DNA from: Pseudomonas sp.
GTDB lineage: Bacteria > Pseudomonadota > Gammaproteobacteria > Pseudomonadales > Pseudomonadaceae
Length of the DNA stretch: 9,688 nucleotides
Assembly: GCA_029240955.1 (NCBI GenBank)
Contig: JARDZH010000031.1
Location: 1-9,688 of the forward strand
Reading direction: 5' to 3'
Shown here piece after piece: positions 6,593 through 9,688 of the stretch (position 1 is its first letter; every line of letters begins with the position of its first letter). The notes beneath the pieces were generated by a model. That model had not been told where the DNA came from, did no database searches, and was given only the letters and a program-made list of their open reading frames with translations. Both the position numbers and the translations under genes were made by a program.

Positions 6593-6608
6593 TTTACGCC
6601 GCCGTAAA
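6593..6608. promoter_or_regulatory. Inverted repeat TTTACG-CCGC-CGTAAA
   Basis: A perfect 6-base inverted repeat with a 4-base spacer, located 86 bases upstream of the Lon-like start. Its AT outer part and dyad symmetry suit a dimeric regulator site, but I recognise no regulator for it. Confidence 0.3.
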
Positions 6609-6698
6609 CACGGGCCGGATGGCCTGAAGGAATGATCCAGCGCAGCATTTTGCAATAATCCACGGAACCAGAGGAACGTGCCTAAACTCCAACGTGCG

Positions 6699-6737
6699 CA
6701 GATGACCATTTGATGGCCATCTGACTTGATGAGCCAT
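6699..6737. repeat. Inverted repeat and triple GATG..CCAT motif
   Basis: CAGATG-A-CCAT (6699-6709) mirrors ATGG-C-CATCTG (6713-6723) around a TTG centre, with one mismatch in 11. The same motif occurs three times as GATGACCAT (6701), GATGGCCAT (6712) and GATGAGCCAT (6728). The first two are one helical turn apart. The block lies about 120-155 bases upstream of the DUF3015 gene. It could be a regulator site; that is inference. Confidence 0.45.
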
Positions 6738-6857
6738 TCGGCCTGTCATCGGTGAACCAAGTTCTGTCGTTCAAGCTGCAGAGCCAGGCACAGCCAGTTT
6801 CGAGCCGGATCGCGTCAAGAACCCCGACCCTTGGTTGAATAAGATAGAGAATAAGCT

Positions 6858-7346
6858 ATGAAACGGATTCTTCTTGGAACGCTCTTCACCGCTGTTTCCA
6901 TCAACGCTATGGCTCAGGCTCCGGGCGGCCCGGATTGCGGCTGGGGCAACATGCTGTTCGAAGGCCAGCGCGGCACGCCAGCTCACTTCCTGGCATCCAC
7001 CACTAACGGCACCTCCGGCAACGCCACGTTCGGTATGACTTCCGGCACCAACGGCTGCTCCACCAACGGCGCGCTGACCTACGGTGGCAAATCCTGGCTT
7101 GCCATGAATGGCATGATGGACGAGCTGTCCAAGGACATGGCCATGGGCAAAGGCGAAGCACTGACCACCTACGCGGTCGTGCTGGGCGTTGCACCTGAAG
7201 ATCGTGCGCATTTCGCCGCAGTCACTCATGAGCACTTCTCGCAGATCTTCAACAAGGCTGACGCCACCGCTGAAGACGTGCACAGCAACACCGTTGCTGT
7301 ATTGAAAAACGACCCGACTCTGGCCAAATACGCTACCCAGGCTTAA
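6858..7346 (+). CDS. Secreted DUF3015 family protein
   Basis: A 162-residue protein of unknown function with the look of DUF3015. Residues 1-19 (MKRILLGTLFTAVSINAMA) form a classical Sec signal peptide with an A-x-A cleavage site before Gln20, so the mature protein is periplasmic. The mature part starts with GGPDCGWGNMLFEGQRG, the conserved opening of the family. It is followed by a Gly/Thr/Ser/Asn-rich section (47-77) and then a helical C-terminal half. The only two cysteines, C27 and C67, probably form a disulfide. The ribosome binding site is weak: only an A-rich GATAGAGAAT precedes the ATG at 6858. A strong terminator follows directly. The next gene, 60 bases on, also codes for an exported protein, and the pair resembles PA4578-PA4579 of P. 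aeruginosa as I recall. Confidence 0.88.
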   Translation: MKRILLGTLFTAVSINAMAQAPGGPDCGWGNMLFEGQRGTPAHFLASTTNGTSGNATFGMTSGTNGCSTNGALTYGGKSWLAMNGMMDELSKDMAMGKGEALTTYAVVLGVAPEDRAHFAAVTHEHFSQIFNKADATAEDVHSNTVAVLKNDPTLAKYATQA

Positions 7347-7354
7347 AGTCGCTG

Positions 7355-7387
7355 ACCGCTCCCCGCCCGGGGAGCGGTTTTCTCTCT
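7355..7387 (+). terminator. Strong rho-independent terminator of the DUF3015 gene
   Basis: ACCGCTCCCC (7355-7364) pairs perfectly with GGGGAGCGGT (7369-7378) around a GCCC loop, followed by TTTTCTCTCTTT. It begins 8 bases after the stop codon and ends only about 20 bases before the next start codon. Confidence 0.88.
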
Positions 7388-7406
7388 TTCGATCTAGTTG
7401 CCCTCT

Positions 7407-9260
7407 ATGCTCAAACGTCTTGCGTACCTGGCGCTCTTTGTCTGTGCTCCGCTGTCTGCAATGCCACACCTTGCAACCGAGCGTTTGCAGCAACTGGCCA
7501 ACGACTCTTACTGGCTTTCATTGGGTCATTACGAAGCCGGCAAACTGGGCGGCTGGCGCAGCTATGTCGACGACCCCAAATTCTTTCTCGCCAGCGACGG
7601 CGCGCATCATCCCGACGCTGAGCTTGCGGCGACACTCGATGCGATTTACGCACCGGTCGCCGACCCGCAAACTCACGCTCAATGTGTCTACCCGGCGCGG
7701 ACCCGCTGGCTGCGCGAACAATTGCAGCTGACGGGCCTGCCGACGCCGGACTGCACTGAGTACAACGCCTGGTTCAAGGACGTGGCGCCGGACAGCACGG
7801 TGTTGATCTTCCCCGCGGCTTACCTCAACAGCCCGTCGTCCATGTTCGGGCATACGCTGCTGCGCATCGATCCGGCCAGCGCGAAAACCAACGACACCAC
7901 ACTGCTCAGTTATGCCATCAACTTCGGCGCCTACATCGAGGGCATGGACAACAGTCTGCTCTATGCCTGGAAGGGCTTGATGGGCGGCTATCCCGGCCTG
8001 TTCGCACTGGTGCCGTATCAGGAAAAGCTCTCGGAATACCGCAGCCTGGAGAACCGGGACCTGTGGGAATACCGTTTGAACCTGACCCCGGAAGAAACCG
8101 GGCGGATGGTCGAGCACGTCTGGGAGCTGAAGCAGATCCGGTTCAGCTACTTCTTCTTCGATGAAAACTGCTCGTACCGTTTGCTGGAATTGTTGCAGGT
8201 CGCAAGGCCCAGCCTGAAACTCACCGAGCAGTTCGGCCTGACCGCGATTCCGACCGACACGGTGAAAGCGATCAAGGCTGCGGGGCTGGTCGAGAAGACC
8301 ATTTACCGCCCTTCCCGCGAACGCGAGTTGCTCAGTCGCGCCGAGCCTTTGACTCAGGAGGAGCAGCAATGGGTGCTCAAGGTCAGTGCTGACCAGAAGC
8401 AGCTGCAAACCGCTGATTACTTGGCCTTGCCGAAACCGCGTCAAGCCTTGATTCAGGACGCGGCCTATCGACTGGAGCGCTACCGCGCCAACGGACTGGA
8501 GCGCGATGCGGAGCGTTCGCAACGCAGCTTCGAACTGCTGCAGGCAATCAACCGCAACCCGCCACCGGAGCTGAAAATCGAACGGCCCGGCCTGCCGGAA
8601 GAAGGCCATGAATCTCGCACCTGGCAGCTGGGTGTGGGCAGCCGGGACGATCGAGCCTTCGCGGAATACGGCCTGCGCATGGCTTATCACGACCTGAACG
8701 ACAATGCGTACGGCTTCCCGCTCGGCGCACAAATCGAAATTCTGCAACTCAAGCTGCGCCAGTACGAGGGCAACGATTGGCAAGTACAGCAGCTGGATCT
8801 GGCCACCATTCGTTCATTGACGCCACGCAATGCGTTGCTGCAACCCTGGTCGTGGCAGGTCACCGGCGGACTGGAGCGCGTGCCGGGCAAGCATGGCGAT
8901 GAGAATCTCGTCAGCCACGTGAATGGTGGCGCAGGCGGAACCTGGCAGCTGGGCGAAGAAGTGCTGGGCTTTGCACTGGGCACAGCGCGAATCGAGCACA
9001 ACAATGACTTCGCTGAATTTATTTCACCAGCGGCCGGGTTCAACACCGGTCTGTTATGGCGCAACCCGTTGGGCAACCTGAGCCTGGAGGCGAAGGGAGA
9101 CTATTTCACCAATGGCGAGGTTCGCCGCAGCCTGAGCCTGAATCAGCAGTGGGAATTGTCCCGCAATCTGGGGCTGCGCCTGAGCGCTCAGCGCGAATTC
9201 ACGCATCTGAGCTCGCCGCAGAATGAAGTGATGCTTGAGGTGAAGTGGTATCACTATTGA
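7407..9260 (+). CDS. DUF4105 family exported protein with predicted C-terminal beta-barrel
   Basis: A 617-residue protein of unknown function. Residues 1-18 (MLKRLAYLALFVCAPLSA) form a Sec signal peptide. The central DUF4105 part (about 115-290) has the family marks NSPSSMFGHTLLRID (141-155, with H149) and FFFDENCSYRLLELL (249-263, with C255). A His block followed by an N-C motif recalls permuted NlpC/P60 or papain-like cysteine enzymes, but this is inference. A charged helical linker (about 305-400) follows. From about 405 to the end, short alternating strands suggest an outer-membrane barrel, and the final VMLEVKWYHY ends in an aromatic residue as barrel proteins do. The ATG at 7407 starts the signal peptide; a TTG at 7398 would add three residues. 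No Shine-Dalgarno sequence is visible, and a strong terminator stands just upstream. Confidence 0.88.
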   Translation: MLKRLAYLALFVCAPLSAMPHLATERLQQLANDSYWLSLGHYEAGKLGGWRSYVDDPKFFLASDGAHHPDAELAATLDAIYAPVADPQTHAQCVYPARTRWLREQLQLTGLPTPDCTEYNAWFKDVAPDSTVLIFPAAYLNSPSSMFGHTLLRIDPASAKTNDTTLLSYAINFGAYIEGMDNSLLYAWKGLMGGYPGLFALVPYQEKLSEYRSLENRDLWEYRLNLTPEETGRMVEHVWELKQIRFSYFFFDENCSYRLLELLQVARPSLKLTEQFGLTAIPTDTVKAIKAAGLVEKTIYRPSRERELLSRAEPLTQEEQQWVLKVSADQKQLQTADYLALPKPRQALIQDAAYRLERYRANGLERDAERSQRSFELLQAINRNPPPELKIERPGLPEEGHESRTWQLGVGSRDDRAFAEYGLRMAYHDLNDNAYGFPLGAQIEILQLKLRQYEGNDWQVQQLDLATIRSLTPRNALLQPWSWQVTGGLERVPGKHGDENLVSHVNGGAGGTWQLGEEVLGFALGTARIEHNNDFAEFISPAAGFNTGLLWRNPLGNLSLEAKGDYFTNGEVRRSLSLNQQWELSRNLGLRLSAQREFTHLSSPQNEVMLEVKWYHY

Positions 9261-9277
9261 TTGGCGACGTTCTGGAG

Positions 9278-9349
9278 CCCGCTCGCCAGCAAGCTGGCTC
9301 CTACGGTAAAGCGCCGATCCTCTGTAGGAGCCAGCTTGCTGGCGATAGG
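9278..9349. repeat. REPIN: two REP elements in inverted orientation
   Basis: The 22-base arms at 9283-9304 and 9324-9345 are perfect reverse complements of each other, separated by 19 bases. Each carries the inner palindrome GCCAGC-TT-GCTGGC and the GTAGGAGC head of Pseudomonas REPs. As RNA this would fold into a very stable hairpin 22 bases after the DUF4105 stop codon, so it may also end or protect that transcript. Confidence 0.88.
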
Positions 9350-9463
9350 GCCACCCGATTTTCCTGACATCTCGCGGTGCCTCCGTCGCGGGCAAGCGCG
9401 CTCCTACAAGCGATAGGGCCACGCGGTTTTCCCGACAGGCCGCGTCGCGGGCGAGCGATGCCG
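9342..9463. repeat. Further REP copies with a 68-base tandem unit
   Basis: GCGATAGGGCCAC occurs identically at 9342-9354 and 9410-9422, followed by a similar TTTTCC.GACA stretch each time. A REP in the reverse orientation lies at 9388-9407 and contains the exact complement of the 20 bases at 1772-1791. A decayed copy (GTCGCGGGCGAGCGATGCC) follows at 9444-9462. The cluster therefore holds four REP copies, the last two within a duplicated unit. Confidence 0.7.
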
Positions 9464-9502
9464 GCGATGCGTAATATTTACCAATAACTCACCAATTGCC
9501 TT

Positions 9503-9509
9503 CTAGACT
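9503..9509 (+). promoter_or_regulatory. Possible sigma-S type -10 box of the lipoprotein gene
   Basis: CTAGACT differs at one position from the CTATACT/CTACACT form favoured by the stationary-phase sigma factor. It lies 24 bases before the start codon, and I see no good -35 box. Weak evidence only. Confidence 0.3.
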
Positions 9510-9533
9510 CCACTCATACATGAGGAAGTCGCC

Positions 9534-9688
9534 ATGAAGATGCAGTGGATGGTGTTGTCGCTGGCCGTTGGGCTCGCAGGTTGTCAGTCCACCCATGATC
9601 AACTGCTGGCGGAAGGTTACCCGCCGGCGTTTGCCGATGGCTATCAGGATGGATGCGGCAGCGGCAGGCAGGCTGCTGGTTCGATCGG
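9534..9688 (+). CDS. Small lipoprotein, N-terminal part (runs off window)
   Basis: The reading frame MKMQWMVLSLAVGLAGCQST starts at the ATG of 9534, with GAGGAA (9522-9527) 6 bases upstream, and stays open for 51 codons to the window end. Residues 1-16 are a lipoprotein signal with the lipobox LAGC (14-17), so Cys17 would be lipid-modified. Residue +2 is Gln, not Asp, which predicts sorting to the outer membrane. The mature part contains PAFADGYQDGCGSGRQAAGS, a GY..GC.SG motif seen in small pseudomonad lipoproteins of unknown role. An earlier ATG at 9520 is in another frame and lacks a ribosome binding site. The gene is too incomplete to say more. Confidence 0.82.
   Translation, partial: MKMQWMVLSLAVGLAGCQSTHDQLLAEGYPPAFADGYQDGCGSGRQAAGSI

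Larger units (their letters stand above)
6508..6857. other. 350-base divergent intergenic region
   Basis: This gap separates the leftward Lon-like gene from the rightward DUF3015 gene and must hold both promoters. I find no convincing sigma-70 pair for either gene. It does contain a short inverted repeat (6593-6608), a 25-base imperfect inverted repeat (6699-6723) and three copies of a GATG..CCAT motif (6701-6737). An A-rich leader with GAATAAG repeated at 6837-6843 and 6849-6855 lies just before the DUF3015 start. No convincing small ORF or RNA gene is visible. Confidence 0.6.

Noticed and set aside
6702..6755. Three tiny reading frames (ATG ACC ATT TGA, ATG GCC ATC TGA and a nine-codon frame) in the divergent gap
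   Set aside because: None has a ribosome binding site, and they arise naturally from the repeated GATG..CCAT motif, so the repeat explains them.
7518..8783. A 421-codon open frame on the minus strand inside the DUF4105 gene
   Set aside because: It is antisense to a well-supported exported protein, has biased shadow-like composition, and shows no start signals or family motifs.
9278..9463. CRISPR-like array
   Set aside because: The repeats alternate in orientation and match Pseudomonas REP elements; there are no regular spacers and no cas genes.

Overview
The window reads as chromosomal core sequence from a fluorescent Pseudomonas, probably of the P. syringae / P. fluorescens type. The evidence is the gene order (rpmA-rplU, then ispB, a small iron-type ORF, an FKBP isomerase, a UPF0114 membrane protein, a small hypothetical gene and a large Lon-like protease). 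From memory this order resembles the PA4567-PA4579 stretch of P. aeruginosa, although a cytochrome c gene and one hypothetical gene that I recall there are absent here. GC-rich codon use and pseudomonad REP elements of the GTAGGAGC...GCTTGC type support the same assignment.

Layout. 1-430 (minus): the start of rpmA (L27) and all of rplU (L21), a ribosomal protein operon driven leftward from a good sigma-70 promoter near 564-592. 611-1640 (plus): ispB, the long-chain polyprenyl diphosphate synthase for the ubiquinone tail, with its own back-to-back promoter and a terminator. 1641-1904: a degenerate pair of REP sequences, then a promoter overlapped by a Fur-like operator. 1905-2147 (plus): a small conserved ORF. 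2171-6507 (minus): fklB-type FKBP isomerase, UPF0114 (YqhA-like) membrane protein, a cysteine-bearing small hypothetical protein, and an 811-residue Lon-family protease. 6508-6857: a 350-base divergent regulatory gap holding two inverted repeats and a repeated GATG..CCAT motif. 6858-9260 (plus): a secreted DUF3015 protein, then a large secreted DUF4105 protein that looks like a Cys/His enzyme domain followed by an outer-membrane barrel. 9261-9533: a REP cluster. 9534-end (plus): the start of a small lipoprotein.

How it fits together. The left part is housekeeping: translation (L21, L27), quinone synthesis (IspB), protein folding (FKBP) and proteolysis (Lon-like). The right part codes for three exported products in a row: periplasmic DUF3015, probably outer-membrane DUF4105, and an outer-membrane-type lipoprotein. 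I see no phage, integrase, transposase, CRISPR array, toxin-antitoxin pair or defence island. No clearly new multi-gene system is visible. The points most worth following are the Fur-type control of the small ORF, the altered Walker A of the Lon-like protein, the Cys/His-plus-barrel architecture of the DUF4105 protein, and the repeats between the Lon-like and DUF3015 genes.
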